From NCBI RefSeq assembly GCF_000211835.1, contig NZ_AEGR01000080.1, forward strand, positions 1 through 64,000: a stretch of 64,000 nt of DNA. The letters are read 5' to 3'. This DNA is from Hylemonella gracilis ATCC 19624 (GTDB lineage: Bacteria; Pseudomonadota; Gammaproteobacteria; Burkholderiales; Burkholderiaceae_C). Position 1 is the first letter of the stretch; every line of letters starts with the position of its first letter. The notes below the pieces were generated by a model, which saw only the letters and a list, made by a program, of their open reading frames with translations, was not told the DNA's origin and did not search any database. Below, piece after piece: positions 9,317 through 18,722 of this stretch. Made by a program: the position numbers and the translations under genes.

Positions 9317-9895
9317 TCAGATCAAGAACCAGAGGACGGCGATGACCGCGAAAGCGGCGGCGGTCCAGGCCCAGGCTGGGAATTTGGAGGGCGTGTCGAC
9401 AGCGCGGTTTGCCGCGTCGCCCGCCCCTTGCGCCAGGGCGGCTGTCTGACCATGCCGACCTTGCATCTCCTCGTCGAAACGCTTGAAGAAATCTTCGGCC
9501 AGGCTGCGCGCCGCGCCATCGATCAGGCGCTGCCCGAGCTGGGCCACCTTGCCGCCGACCTGCGCGTGCACGGTGTAAGCCAGGGTCGTGCCGCCATCGG
9601 CTGGCGTCAGGCTGACCTGGGCGCTGCCCTTGCCAAAACCCGCCACGCCCCCCTGCCCATCGAAGTTCAGGGTGTAGCCGGATGGCGGCTGCAGATCGGA
9701 CAAGGTGATCTTCCCGGAGAAGCGGGCCGACACCGGTCCGATCTTGAGACTCAGGCCAACGGCGTACTGCCCCTCCCCCGTGGCCTCGACCTTGTCGCAG
9801 CCGGGGATGCAGCGCTGCAGCACCTGCGGGTCGTTGAGCGCGTCCCAGGCCTGTTGCTGGGTGACGGTGAGCTGGCGGCTGCCTTGCATGTCCAT
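9317..9895 (-). CDS. coxG: CoxG-like SRPBCC protein with C-terminal membrane anchor
   Basis: 192 residues. The N-terminal 145 or so residues match the CoxG/SRPBCC fold (LTVTQQQAWDALNDPQVLQRCIPGC is the family opening). A Gln/Ala-rich linker leads to a single C-terminal transmembrane segment (about 172-191, AWTAAAFAVIAVLWFLI). CoxG is thought to recruit the molybdenum dehydrogenase to the inner membrane, and the tail anchor fits that role. It lies 22 bases after coxE. Confidence 0.86.
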   Translation of the reverse strand: MDMQGSRQLTVTQQQAWDALNDPQVLQRCIPGCDKVEATGEGQYAVGLSLKIGPVSARFSGKITLSDLQPPSGYTLNFDGQGGVAGFGKGSAQVSLTPADGGTTLAYTVHAQVGGKVAQLGQRLIDGAARSLAEDFFKRFDEEMQGRHGQTAALAQGAGDAANRAVDTPSKFPAWAWTAAAFAVIAVLWFLI

Positions 9896-9917
9896 GGTCG
9901 TCTTCCTCTCTCGGTCT

Positions 9918-11141
9918 TCATCGGGATGTCATCAGGGTGGCCAAACTGGCCGCCAGATCTTCAAGCCGGCTCAGGTTGTGGATGGCCAACATCCCGTCGG
10001 CATGGCGGTGCAGCACGGCCGCGCCCCGTGCCAAGGGCGCGTAGCCTTCGTAGCGCAGCAGGGGGTTGAGCCAGAACAGGTGGCGGCAGCGGCGGCGCAG
10101 CCAGGCCAGTTCGGCATCGAGCTGTTCAGGCTCGCCCGTGTCCAAGCCATCGCTCACGAGCAGCACCAGGGTACGCCGGCCCACCAGGCGGCGCGCGTGC
10201 TGGGTCCGCAGCGTGGCCAGCGAAGCCCCCAGGCGGGTGCCGCCGCCGTAGTCGTCGATCAGCGCATTGGTGGCAGCCAGCATCTCGTCCGTGTCGGCCA
10301 GGCGCAGGGCGGGCGCGAGGTCCGTCAGGTCGGTGCCAAAGGCATAGATGTCACGCCGGACCCGCCGCCCCGCGACCTGCCGCGTCGCCGCGTGCAGAAA
10401 GGCCAGCAGCAAGCGGGCATAGCGCTCCATCGAACCCGACACGTCCACCAGGATCAGCACAGGCAAGGGCTCGGCCCGTCGACTCAGTCGCGGCAGACGC
10501 AGCAGTTCGCCCCCGGTGCGCGTGGCCTCGTGCAAGGCACCGCGCCAATTCAAGCGCGCGCCGCGCGCATCCGGCCGGTGGCGCCGCGCCGGGACTTCTG
10601 GCAAGGGCAAGGGGATGTCGCGGACCAGTCGCTCGACCAGGCGGTATTCACTGGCGCTCAGCGCGTTGAAGTCGGCCTGCCGCAAACGCCCCAGGTCGCT
10701 GGCGGTCATCGCGGCGTCGAACTCCAAGGGGTCCTCGGTGGGCCGAGGGGTCTGGGTTCCAAAGGCGCGCTGCGGAGTCAAGGCCTCGCGCACACGAGGG
10801 CGGCGCTTCGAGGGTTCGGCCCGCCCCTCGGCGCTGGGCAGCATCTGCGCCAGCAGTTTGTGCGCCACCTCGGGATCGCGGAAATACGCGTCAAACAGCT
10901 CCTGGAAGACGGCGCGGTCCTGCTCGCGCGAGACCAGCACGGCCTCAAGCGCGGCGCCCAAGTCGGGCTTGTGGGCCACGCCAACCCACTGCGCGGCCTC
11001 GCAGGCCAGTGCAATGCGCGCACTGTCCAGACGCACTCCCGCGCGCCGCAGCGCCCGGCCGAAACCGACGATGTTGTCCGGCAGCTTGCCGCGACGGGCG
11101 TCACCGAGCAGCACGACCGTGCTCCCAAGCTGCACCCACAC
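9918..11141 (-). CDS. coxE: CoxE-like von Willebrand factor A protein
   Basis: 407 residues counted from a GTG; a second GTG lies two codons on, and no ATG is available before the conserved block DNIVGFGRALRRAG, so the start is uncertain. The C-terminal VWA domain has a complete MIDAS: DVSGSM near residue 235, a following Thr, and SDGLDTGEP. CoxE works with the MoxR-type ATPase CoxD in maturing the active site of the Mo/Cu carbon monoxide dehydrogenase. Located 92 bases after coxD in the same operon. Confidence 0.85.
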   Translation of the reverse strand: MWVQLGSTVVLLGDARRGKLPDNIVGFGRALRRAGVRLDSARIALACEAAQWVGVAHKPDLGAALEAVLVSREQDRAVFQELFDAYFRDPEVAHKLLAQMLPSAEGRAEPSKRRPRVREALTPQRAFGTQTPRPTEDPLEFDAAMTASDLGRLRQADFNALSASEYRLVERLVRDIPLPLPEVPARRHRPDARGARLNWRGALHEATRTGGELLRLPRLSRRAEPLPVLILVDVSGSMERYARLLLAFLHAATRQVAGRRVRRDIYAFGTDLTDLAPALRLADTDEMLAATNALIDDYGGGTRLGASLATLRTQHARRLVGRRTLVLLVSDGLDTGEPEQLDAELAWLRRRCRHLFWLNPLLRYEGYAPLARGAAVLHRHADGMLAIHNLSRLEDLAASLATLMTSR

Positions 11142-11233
11142 CGTGCTCGCCAGACCTGCTTGCCTGCGTGACGGCCCGGTGTTTCATCGTCGCGCGCTCC
11201 CTGTCCATCTTGGCTTGGGCTTGGGGCACCGCG

Positions 11234-12148
11234 TCAGGCATCCTGCGGCGCCAGCAGCTCCCGTGCCAGGTCGGGCGTGAGCGCGGCCACGTCGTCGCGC
11301 TGCTTGAACAGCACGCCCGCGGTGTCGCTCACGACCTCGGGGTCCAGCGTGAGCGTGTCCAGGGCCACCAGGGCCCGAGCCCACTCCACGCTCTCGGCCA
11401 CGCCTGGCGCGCGCTGGAACGCGCTGGCATGGGGTTGTTCACGCAGACGTCCGACGAAGGCCGCGATCTGCGCCGACAGCGCGTCGCTGGCCTCGGGCAC
11501 CTGCGCACGCACGATGGCCAGTTCACGCTCGCGCTCGGGATAGTCCAGCCAGTGGTAGAGGCAGCGGCGCTTGACGGCATCGTTGAGTTCGCGCGTGCGG
11601 TTGCTGGTGAGCACGGTCACGGGGGCAACGGCGGCGCGCACCGTGCCGAGTTCAGGAATGCTGACTTGGTATTCGCCCAGGTACTCCAGCAAGAAGGCCT
11701 CGAAGGGCTCGTCGGCGCGGTCCACTTCGTCCACCAGCAGCACGGCACCAGGCGGCGGCGCCTGCAAAGCCTGCAACAAGGGGCGGCGGATCAAGTACCG
11801 CTCCTGGTAGACCTCGTGCTCCATCGTTTGCGCGTCCGGACTCGCACCCTCAGCAGCGCGCAGGTGCAGCAGCTGGGCGGCGTAATTCCATTCGTACAGG
11901 GCATCGCGCAACTCCAGACCGTCATAGCACTGCAGGCGCAACAAAGGACGCCCCAAGGCGGCGGCCAAAGCCTTGGCCAATTCGGTCTTGCCCACGCCCG
12001 GCTCGCCTTCCAGCAGCAGGGGCCTCTGCAGACGCAAGGCCAGGAAGACGGCCGCGGCCAGTCGGCGATCTGCGTGATACCCGCAGCCCTGGAGGCCGGC
12101 AAGCACGGCATCGATCGACGCGTAGGGGGCAGCGAGCGCAACCGTCAT
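11234..12148 (-). CDS. coxD: CoxD-like MoxR-family AAA+ ATPase
   Basis: 304 residues. Walker A is GEPGVGKTELAKALA, Walker B is AVLLVDEVDRADEPFEAFLLE, sensor 1 is VLTSNRTRELNDAVKRRC. In carboxidotrophs CoxD is a chaperone-like ATPase, partnered with CoxE, that helps assemble the CuSMoO2 site. The ATG at 12148 was chosen over an upstream start because homologous sequence begins here. It follows coxM on the same strand with a gap of about 110 bases. Confidence 0.87.
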   Translation of the reverse strand: MTVALAAPYASIDAVLAGLQGCGYHADRRLAAAVFLALRLQRPLLLEGEPGVGKTELAKALAAALGRPLLRLQCYDGLELRDALYEWNYAAQLLHLRAAEGASPDAQTMEHEVYQERYLIRRPLLQALQAPPPGAVLLVDEVDRADEPFEAFLLEYLGEYQVSIPELGTVRAAVAPVTVLTSNRTRELNDAVKRRCLYHWLDYPERERELAIVRAQVPEASDALSAQIAAFVGRLREQPHASAFQRAPGVAESVEWARALVALDTLTLDPEVVSDTAGVLFKQRDDVAALTPDLARELLAPQDA

Positions 12149-12258
12149 CGCCCATCCCGTTCTATCGGCACCGTCAATCCGCCACCGTTGCAGTGGTCTG
12201 GACTGCAACACCGGTCTGGGTCTTTGCGCATCAACTCACACACACGGCTTGAACTCGA

Positions 12259-13050
12259 CTAAGCCAAGGCCTGGGCCACCGCACGCTGCGCCAGCACGCC
12301 GATCAAGTGGGCGCGGTAATCCGCGGAGCCATGCAGATCTCCGCTCAGCTCGGCCGCGTCGATCGCCACCTTGGCGGCCACTTCGGGTGTGAAGCTCTTG
12401 CCCAGCGCCGCCTCCAGTCCAGCGTGGCGGAAGACCCCATTGCCGCCGCCCGTGACGGCCACGCGCACGCCGGCATCGGTCTGCGCGACGAACACACCGA
12501 TCAGGGCGAAGCGCGAGGCCGGCTGCTTGAACTTCATGTACGCCGCGCGCTTCGGGATGGGAAAGCGGATACCGGTGATGATCTCGCCCTCGTCCAGGGC
12601 TGTGGCGAACAGGCCCTGGAAGAAGGCGTCGGCCGCGATCTGGCGTTTCGTGGTCTGCACGGTGGCGCCCAGTGCCAGCACGGCCGCGGGATAGTCGGCG
12701 GCCGGGTCGTTGTTGGCCAACGAGCCGCCCAAGGTACCCAGGGCGCGCACCTGCTTGTCACCGATGTGCGCGGCCAGATCGGCCAGGGCCGGGATCGCAG
12801 AACCGACCTCGGCGCTGCCGGCGACCTCGGCATGGCGGGTCATCGCGCCGATCACCACGGCCTGGCCGTCCTTGCGGATGCCGGCCAGCTCGCGCACCGC
12901 GCCGAGATCGGCCAATCTCCCAGGGTCAGACAAGCGCAACTTCATCGACGGCAGCAGGGTCTGCCCCCCGGCCAGCAGCTTGGCACCCGAGGCGGCCAAG
13001 CGGCCTGCGTCGGCCACGGAGCCTGGGCGTTCGAAGGTGAAGGCGTACAT
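12259..13050 (-). CDS. coxM: CoxM-like FAD-binding medium subunit of molybdenum hydroxylase
   Basis: 263 residues. FAD-binding motifs are AGGQTLLPSM near residue 27 and TLGGSLANNDPAADYPA near 105; the C-terminal CO_deh_flav_C domain follows. The subunit passes electrons from the [2Fe-2S] centres of CoxS to the quinone pool. It lies 10 bases after coxL, so the three structural subunits are in order S-L-M. Confidence 0.9.
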   Translation of the reverse strand: MYAFTFERPGSVADAGRLAASGAKLLAGGQTLLPSMKLRLSDPGRLADLGAVRELAGIRKDGQAVVIGAMTRHAEVAGSAEVGSAIPALADLAAHIGDKQVRALGTLGGSLANNDPAADYPAAVLALGATVQTTKRQIAADAFFQGLFATALDEGEIITGIRFPIPKRAAYMKFKQPASRFALIGVFVAQTDAGVRVAVTGGGNGVFRHAGLEAALGKSFTPEVAAKVAIDAAELSGDLHGSADYRAHLIGVLAQRAVAQALA

Positions 13051-13060
13051 GGCAAGCTCC

Positions 13061-15430
13061 TTACTTGGCGGACTGGATGGCGTTCCACACCCGCGCGGGC
13101 GAGGCGGGCATGTCGAATTCCTTGACCCCTAGCGGGCGCAAGGCGTCCAGCACGGCGTTGATCACCGCGGGCGGTGAACCGATGGCGCCCGCCTCGCCGC
13201 AGCCCTTGGTGCCCAGGGGGTTGTGGGTGCAGGGCGTGCAAATGGTGTCGAGCTGGAAGTTCGGGAAATCATCGGCGCGCGGCATGGCGTAGTCCATGAA
13301 GCTGCCGGTGAGCAGCTGGCCCGTCTGCCGGTCGTAGACGCAGTTTTCCAGCAAGGCCTGGCCGATGCCTTGCACCAGGCCACCGTGCACCTGCCCCTCG
13401 ACGATCATCGGGTTGATGATGGTGCCGAAATCGTCCACCGCCGTGAAGCGGTCCACCCGCACCGCGCCCGTGGCGGGGTCGACCTCGACCTCGCAGATGT
13501 AGGTGCCCGCCGGGAAGGTGAAGTTGGTCGGGTCGTAGAAGGCGGTTTCGTTGAGGCCGGGCTCCAGCTTGTCCAGCGGGTAGTTGTGGGGCACGTAGGC
13601 GGTCAGCGCGACTTGGCCAAAGGGGATTTTCTTGTCCGTGCCTTTGACCTTGAACTCACCACCGCTGAACTCGATGTCAGCGTCGCTCGCCTCCATGAGG
13701 TGGGCCGCGATCTTCTTGGCCTTGGTCTCGATCTTGTCCAGGGCTTTCATGATCGCCGCGCCGCCCACGCTGATGGAGCGCGAGCCGTAGGTGCCCATGC
13801 CGAAAGGCACGCGGCCCGTGTCGCCATGGACCACGTCCACGTTCTCCACCGGGATGCCCAGGCGCGCGGCAACCACCTGGGCGAAGGTGGTTTCATGGCC
13901 CTGACCGTGGCTGTGCGAGCCGGTGAACACCGTCACGCTGCCGGTCGGGTGCACGCGGATCTCGCCGCACTCGAACAGGCCCGCACGCGCGCCCAGGGCG
14001 CCCGCGATGTTGGACGGCGCGATGCCGCAAGCTTCGATGTAGGAGGAATATCCGATGCCGCGTTTCAGCCCTTTCGCTTCACTGGTCTTCACGCGCGCCG
14101 CGTAACCGGCCACGTCGGCCAGCTTCTGCGCTTTGTCCATGGCTGCCGGGTAGTCGCCCACGTCGTACTGCAAGGCCACGGGTGTCTGGTACGGAAACTG
14201 GGTGATGAAGTTACGGCGACGGATTTCGTCCTGCCCCAGACCCAGCTCCCAGCCGCAGCGGCTCACCAAGCGCTCCAGCAGGTAAGTGGCTTCGGGCCGA
14301 CCCGCACCCCGGTAAGCATCGACCGGCGCGGTGTTGGTGAACCAGGCGTCGACCTCCACGTAGATCTGCGGCGTCGTGTATTGCCCGGCCAGCAGGGTGG
14401 CGTAGAGGATGGTCGGCACCGCCGTGGAGAACGTCGACAGGTAGGCCCCCAGGTTGGCGTCGGTGTGCACGCGCAGGGCAAGGAACTTGCCATCCTTGTC
14501 CATGGCCATCTCGGCGTGACTGACATGGTCACGCCCGTGCGCATCGGACAGAAAGGCTTCGGCACGGTCAGCCGTCCACTTGATGCTGCGGTTGAGCTGC
14601 CGCGCGGCCCAGGTCAAGGCCACATCCTCGGCGTAGAGGAAGATCTTGGAGCCGAATCCTCCACCGACATCGGGCGCGATCACGCGCACCTTGTGTTCGG
14701 GCAGACCGAGCACGAAGGCCGTCATCAACAGCCGTTCGACGTGCGGGTTCTGGTTGGCGACGTAGAGCGTGTATTCGTCGGTGGCCCGGTTGTAGCTGCC
14801 GATGGCCGCGCGCGGTTCCATCGCGTTGGGAATCAGGCGGTTGTTCACCAAGTCGAGGCGGGTCACATGGGCCGCCTTGGCGAAGGCCGCGTCCACCGCC
14901 GCCTTGTCGCCGATGGCCCACTTGTAGCAATGGTTGTCGGGCGCGATGTCGTGCAGGGCCGGCCCCTGCTTCGCGTCGCCGACGGCGACCACGGCATCCA
15001 GCACGTCATAGTCGACTTCCACGGCCTCGGCTGCGTCACGCGCCTGCTGCAACGTCTCGGCGACCACCATCGCCACGTGGTCGCCCACGTAACGCACCTT
15101 GCCTTGCGCCAGCACGGGATGCGGCGGCTCCTTCATCGGCGTGCCGTCGGTGCTGGTGATCAGCCAGCCGCAGGGCAGTCCGTTCATCTTGCCTTCGATG
15201 TCCTTGCCGGTGTACACCTTCAGGACACCGGGCATGGCTTCAGCTTTGCGCACGTCCACGGACTTGACGCGCGCATGGGCGTGCGGCGAACGCACGAAGA
15301 CGGCCTGCGCCTGGTGCGCGAGGTTCACATCGTCGGTGTACTGGCCCGCGCCCGTCAGGAAGCGGTAGTCCTCCTTGCGGCGGACGGCCTCTCCGATGTG
15401 CGGCAGCTTGGCAAAGTCGGTGGCACCCAT
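13061..15430 (-). CDS. coxL: CoxL-like molybdopterin large subunit, form II
   Basis: 789 residues; ribosome site GAGGAG 8-10 bases before the ATG. The N-terminal aldehyde oxidase a/b hammerhead domain precedes the Mo-binding domain ([43 protein letters not shown]). The active-site loop reads AYRGAGR near residue 372. Authentic form I CO dehydrogenases have AYXCSFR, with the Cys that binds copper, so this is form II and the copper-binding Cys is absent. The physiological substrate is therefore open: form II enzymes are usually annotated as CO dehydrogenase-like but may oxidise aldehydes or N-heterocycles. Confidence 0.9.
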   Translation of the reverse strand: MGATDFAKLPHIGEAVRRKEDYRFLTGAGQYTDDVNLAHQAQAVFVRSPHAHARVKSVDVRKAEAMPGVLKVYTGKDIEGKMNGLPCGWLITSTDGTPMKEPPHPVLAQGKVRYVGDHVAMVVAETLQQARDAAEAVEVDYDVLDAVVAVGDAKQGPALHDIAPDNHCYKWAIGDKAAVDAAFAKAAHVTRLDLVNNRLIPNAMEPRAAIGSYNRATDEYTLYVANQNPHVERLLMTAFVLGLPEHKVRVIAPDVGGGFGSKIFLYAEDVALTWAARQLNRSIKWTADRAEAFLSDAHGRDHVSHAEMAMDKDGKFLALRVHTDANLGAYLSTFSTAVPTILYATLLAGQYTTPQIYVEVDAWFTNTAPVDAYRGAGRPEATYLLERLVSRCGWELGLGQDEIRRRNFITQFPYQTPVALQYDVGDYPAAMDKAQKLADVAGYAARVKTSEAKGLKRGIGYSSYIEACGIAPSNIAGALGARAGLFECGEIRVHPTGSVTVFTGSHSHGQGHETTFAQVVAARLGIPVENVDVVHGDTGRVPFGMGTYGSRSISVGGAAIMKALDKIETKAKKIAAHLMEASDADIEFSGGEFKVKGTDKKIPFGQVALTAYVPHNYPLDKLEPGLNETAFYDPTNFTFPAGTYICEVEVDPATGAVRVDRFTAVDDFGTIINPMIVEGQVHGGLVQGIGQALLENCVYDRQTGQLLTGSFMDYAMPRADDFPNFQLDTICTPCTHNPLGTKGCGEAGAIGSPPAVINAVLDALRPLGVKEFDMPASPARVWNAIQSAK

Positions 15431-15460
15431 GGTGTGGTCTCCTCGGGGTTGGGTGGGGTC

Positions 15461-15928
15461 TCAGGCCGCCATCGCGGCCCGGCCTTGCTGCACGGCCTTG
15501 ACGATGTTCTGGTAGCCGGTGCATCGGCAGAGATTGCCTTCAAGCAGCTCGCGGATCTCGGCTTCGCTGGCCTTGGGGTGGTGGCGACACAGGTCCACCG
15601 CGCTCATGACCATGCCCGGCGTGCAGAAGCCGCACTGCAGACCGTGGCACTCCTTGAACGCGGCTTGCATGGGATGCAAGGTGCCATCGGCTTGGGCCAG
15701 GCCCTCGATGGTGGTGATGTCCGATCCCTCGTGCTGCGCCGTCAGGGTATTGCAGGCCTTGATGGCGCGGCCATTGGCGATGACGGTACACGCCCCGCAC
15801 TGCGCCGTGTCGCAGCCGACATGGGTGCCGGTCAGACGCAATTGCTCGCGCAGGGCATGCACGAGCAAGGTGTTGGGAGGAACGTCAACGTTCGCCAGCA
15901 TGCCGTTGACCTTGAACTTCACTTGCAT
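15461..15928 (-). CDS. coxS: CoxS-like [2Fe-2S] small subunit of molybdenum hydroxylase
   Basis: 155 residues. The start at 15928 has a strong ribosome site (GGAAGGAGA). It has two [2Fe-2S] centres: a plant-ferredoxin-type site containing [11 protein letters not shown] and a later Cys, and a C-terminal site with CGFCTPGM and CRCTGYQ. First gene of the seven-gene cluster. It is divergently oriented from the racemase-like gene, and the 89-base gap must hold both start regions. Confidence 0.9.
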   Translation of the reverse strand: MQVKFKVNGMLANVDVPPNTLLVHALREQLRLTGTHVGCDTAQCGACTVIANGRAIKACNTLTAQHEGSDITTIEGLAQADGTLHPMQAAFKECHGLQCGFCTPGMVMSAVDLCRHHPKASEAEIRELLEGNLCRCTGYQNIVKAVQQGRAAMAA

Positions 15929-15994
15929 GGTCTGTCTCCTTCCACGTTCGTCATGGAGCGAGCCCATTGTTCAGTTCATCCGCATCGCCATGGT

Positions 15995-16012
15995 TCTAGG
16001 CGAAACCCTAGG
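15995..16012. promoter_or_regulatory. Inverted repeat between coxS and the racemase-like gene
   Basis: CTAGG and CCTAG are separated by CGAAAC, just upstream of the racemase start. It could be part of an operator for the divergent pair, but the arms are only five bases and no consensus is known to me. Confidence 0.22.
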
Positions 16013-16017
16013 ATAGG

Positions 16018-16740
16018 ATGTCCACCATGCGTGAACTGCTAGTGATCAACCCCAACACGACGACCGCGATCACGGAAACCCTGACCTCGCTCGTGCGCGC
16101 CTCGGTGCCCGCCGACGTCCGTGTCCATGCCGTGACCGCCGCCTTCGGCGCTCCTTACATCTCCGACGAAACCGCCTATGCAGTGGCGGGACATGCCGCG
16201 TTGAAGGCTTGGCAACAAGCCAGCCTTGCCCGCGCGACGCCTTTCGACGGCGTGATCGTCGGCTGCTTCGGCGACCCCGGCCTCTTCGCGCTGCGCGAGG
16301 CCGCCCATTGCCCCGTCACGGGCTTGGCGGAGGGCGCGATCCAGGAAGCGATTCGCCGGATGGCGGACTCCTTGCCCACGGGCAAGGCACGGTGCGCCAT
16401 CGTGACGGGGGGTGCGGCATGGGGGCCCATGCTGCGCAAGCTGCTGCCTACACTGGCCGGCGGCGAGCGCGTGGCGGCCATCGAAACCGTGGCCTTGACG
16501 GGCGCACAACTGCGCGCAGACCCAGCTGCGGCAGCGGCGCTGCTGGTGCAAGCCTGCCGCAAGGTCCGGCTTGAGCATGGGGCGGACGCCATCATCCTGG
16601 GCGGCGCCGGTCTGGGTGGTCTGGCGGCGTCACTGCAAGAGCACATCGACGTGCCACTGATCGACAGCGTGCTGGCCGCCGCGCGGCAAGTCTGGTTCGC
16701 ACCGCCCTCGGCGGGCCAAGGAATGCCTGCGTGGTTGTGA
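16018..16740 (+). CDS. Asp/Glu/hydantoin racemase family protein
   Basis: 240 residues. The N-terminus LLVINPNTT is the family signature. The first catalytic cysteine is present in VGCFGDPGL near residue 80. The second catalytic block, normally LGCAG, reads LGGAGLGG near residue 198, so the second cysteine is replaced by Gly. Two-cysteine racemases need both residues, so this protein may catalyse another reaction or be inactive as a racemase. It is divergent from the cox cluster and converges on the LysR gene. A possible second start lies at 16027. Confidence 0.78.
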   Translation: MSTMRELLVINPNTTTAITETLTSLVRASVPADVRVHAVTAAFGAPYISDETAYAVAGHAALKAWQQASLARATPFDGVIVGCFGDPGLFALREAAHCPVTGLAEGAIQEAIRRMADSLPTGKARCAIVTGGAAWGPMLRKLLPTLAGGERVAAIETVALTGAQLRADPAAAAALLVQACRKVRLEHGADAIILGGAGLGGLAASLQEHIDVPLIDSVLAAARQVWFAPPSAGQGMPAWL

Positions 16741-16858
16741 GCGGCTGAGTCGAGTAGTTCAGCCAGGCGTTGCGGCCGGCGTTTTGCCGCAGCGCGGTCG
16801 GCCTCAACCGGATGTGGCACCCGAAGCGTCCAGCGCCGCGACACCGGGCGGCCAAATG

Positions 16859-17806
16859 CTAGACCGAGGGCACGCAGACCTCGTTGCCCATCACGATCTC
16901 GTGCCCCCTCAGATGGGCGCCAAGAAAATCCAGAAAGCGACGGACCGCTGGATTCAGGCCGCGCCTGGACGGAAAGACGGCATGGACGATGCCCGCTTGC
17001 GGTGCCCAGCCGGGCAGCACTTGCACCAAGCGGCCGTCCGAGAGCGCGGCATGGCACAGGTAATCCGGCAAGGCGGTCATGCCGATGCCGCGTTGCACCG
17101 CGTATTGCAGGGTGACCAAGTCGTCCGCGACATAGCGAGGTTGGTGGGTCAACACATACTCAGCCTTCTTCCCGTTGGCTTCGGGCCCCAGCAGACGCAA
17201 GGTGGCACGCCCCTCCAAGGCAGACATGGCCACGGTGTCCAGGCGCGTCAAGTCTTGGACCGTCCTGGGCTCACCCTGGCGAGCCAGCAACTCAGGCGAG
17301 GCGACCAGCAGCGAGCGGCTTTCTCCCAGGTGCTTGACGACCAGGCTGCCACTCTCATCCAGTGAAGCACGCACGCGCAGGGCCACATCCACCCCCTCCT
17401 CCACCAAATCGACCACGCGGTTGCTGACGCGCATTTCCACCTTCACCTGCGGGTACTGGGCCATGAAATGCGGCACCAAATGCCCCACCGTGGTCTGGGC
17501 CAGGGTGATGGGACAAGCCACGCGGATGACGCCACGCGGCTCCACCTGCACGGCGGCGAGAGCATCTTGCGCTGCCTGCGCTTCGTCCCGGACGGCTGCG
17601 CAATGGCGCAGGTACAGCTCGCCCGCCTGGGTGAGCGACAGCTTGCGGGTGGTGCGCTGCAGCAATCGCACATCCAGCCGCGACTCCAGTTCCGCGATGC
17701 GGCGTGACAAGCGTGATTTGGGAATGCCGAGCACCCGCCCAGCAGCGGCAAAACCGCCGCGCTCGACCACTTCAGCGAAATACAGCATGTCGTTCAGATC
17801 TTGCAT
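16859..17806 (-). CDS. LysR-family transcriptional regulator
   Basis: 315 residues from the ATG at 17806 (MQDLNDMLYF); the frame extends upstream without homology. The N-terminal winged helix-turn-helix (about 1-60, FAAAGRVLGIPKSRLSRRIAELE) is followed by a periplasmic-binding-protein-like effector domain. It is divergent from the azoreductase gene across 178 bases, the classic layout for a LysR regulator and its target. The effector is not predictable; quinones or electrophiles are plausible given the target. Confidence 0.88.
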   Translation of the reverse strand: MQDLNDMLYFAEVVERGGFAAAGRVLGIPKSRLSRRIAELESRLDVRLLQRTTRKLSLTQAGELYLRHCAAVRDEAQAAQDALAAVQVEPRGVIRVACPITLAQTTVGHLVPHFMAQYPQVKVEMRVSNRVVDLVEEGVDVALRVRASLDESGSLVVKHLGESRSLLVASPELLARQGEPRTVQDLTRLDTVAMSALEGRATLRLLGPEANGKKAEYVLTHQPRYVADDLVTLQYAVQRGIGMTALPDYLCHAALSDGRLVQVLPGWAPQAGIVHAVFPSRRGLNPAVRRFLDFLGAHLRGHEIVMGNEVCVPSV

Positions 17807-17903
17807 GGGCAGCCTCTTGGGTGGGGCAGACACTCGTACTCGTCCGCAGGATTTCGCCACATCGTCCTGATTTCAGAACAATCAATCACGATTTTGCCTT
17901 CTT

Positions 17904-17916
17904 ATCAATTATTGAT
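17904..17916. promoter_or_regulatory. Candidate LysR operator, ATCAA-TTA-TTGAT
   Basis: A perfect inverted repeat with five-base arms and a three-base spacer lies in an AT-rich stretch about 70 bases before the azoreductase start and 98 bases before the lysR start. It fits the T-N11-A type site bound by LysR proteins. Based on position and symmetry only. Confidence 0.35.
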
Positions 17917-17984
17917 CACACCAGCAGAATATGTACCGTCAACTCATCCCTTTACCTGCCACCCGCCATCGCAAGGAAACCATC

Positions 17985-18590
17985 ATGAAACTGCTGCATG
18001 TCGATTCCGCCATCACCGGCGCTCATTCCGTCTCCCGCCAACTGACCCAGGCCATCGTTGCCGAATGGAAGGCCGCCAAGCCCGCCACCACCGTGGAGTA
18101 CTTGGACCTGGCCGTGAATGCCCCCGGCCATCTGGACGGGCAGGTGCTCAGCGGTGGCTTCAAGGACGAGGTCTCTGAACGTCTGGTGAGCCAGTTCCTG
18201 GCGGCGGATGTGATCGTTGTGGGTGCGCCCCTGTACAACTTCTCCATCCCCGGCCAGCTCAAGGCCTGGATCGACCGACTCTCCCAGGCCGGCCGCACCT
18301 TCCGCTATACCGAGAAGGGGCCCGAAGGCTTGGCACGCGGCAAGACCGTCATCGTGGCCTCCAGCCGCGGTGGTTTTTATTCGAACAGCGAAATGGGCCG
18401 CGCCCTGGAGCACCAAGAGAGCTACCTGCAGGCCGTGTTCGGCTTCTTCGGCATCACCGATGTGCGCTTCGTGCGCGCCGAGGGTGTGAACATGGGTCCG
18501 GAAGTCAAGGCCAAGGCCATTTCCGACGCGCAGGCCAGCATCAAGCCGACGCTGGCGGCCAACCAGGCCCAGTCGAAGCAAGCAGCCTGA
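17985..18590 (+). CDS. azoR: FMN-dependent NADH-azoreductase (AzoR family)
   Basis: 201 residues. Flavodoxin-like fold: the N-terminal [18 protein letters not shown] binds the FMN phosphate, and [15 protein letters not shown] and SSRGG are family blocks. It reduces quinones and azo compounds in the cytoplasm by two-electron transfer from NAD(P)H. The ATG at 17985 has AAGGA 8 bases upstream; an upstream in-frame start adds an unrelated segment. Probably controlled by the divergent LysR regulator. A strong terminator follows 29 bases after the stop. Confidence 0.9.
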   Translation: MKLLHVDSAITGAHSVSRQLTQAIVAEWKAAKPATTVEYLDLAVNAPGHLDGQVLSGGFKDEVSERLVSQFLAADVIVVGAPLYNFSIPGQLKAWIDRLSQAGRTFRYTEKGPEGLARGKTVIVASSRGGFYSNSEMGRALEHQESYLQAVFGFFGITDVRFVRAEGVNMGPEVKAKAISDAQASIKPTLAANQAQSKQAA

Positions 18591-18619
18591 AACGGCTCGT
18601 CCTGAAGGACGCGTTCTGC

Positions 18620-18648
18620 AAAAAGGCCACCACCTGGTGGCCTTTTTT
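18620..18648 (+). terminator. Intrinsic terminator after azoR
   Basis: Perfect stem AAAAAGGCCACCA / TGGTGGCCTTTTT with a CC centre and a run of six T. The A-rich left flank would also allow termination on the other strand. Confidence 0.88.
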
Positions 18649-18722
18649 GCGTTCGCCTGCGGAGACCGCTGTCAGGCACCGCACGACCAGATCAGGTCCT
18701 GGACGCTGCGACAATCCCAAGC

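Noticed and set aside
13223-16042. Open frame of over 900 codons on the plus strand opposite coxL and coxS
   Set aside because: It is antisense to a well-supported enzyme, rich in His/Val/Gly/Asp as expected of a GC-rich shadow frame, and has no recognisable domain.
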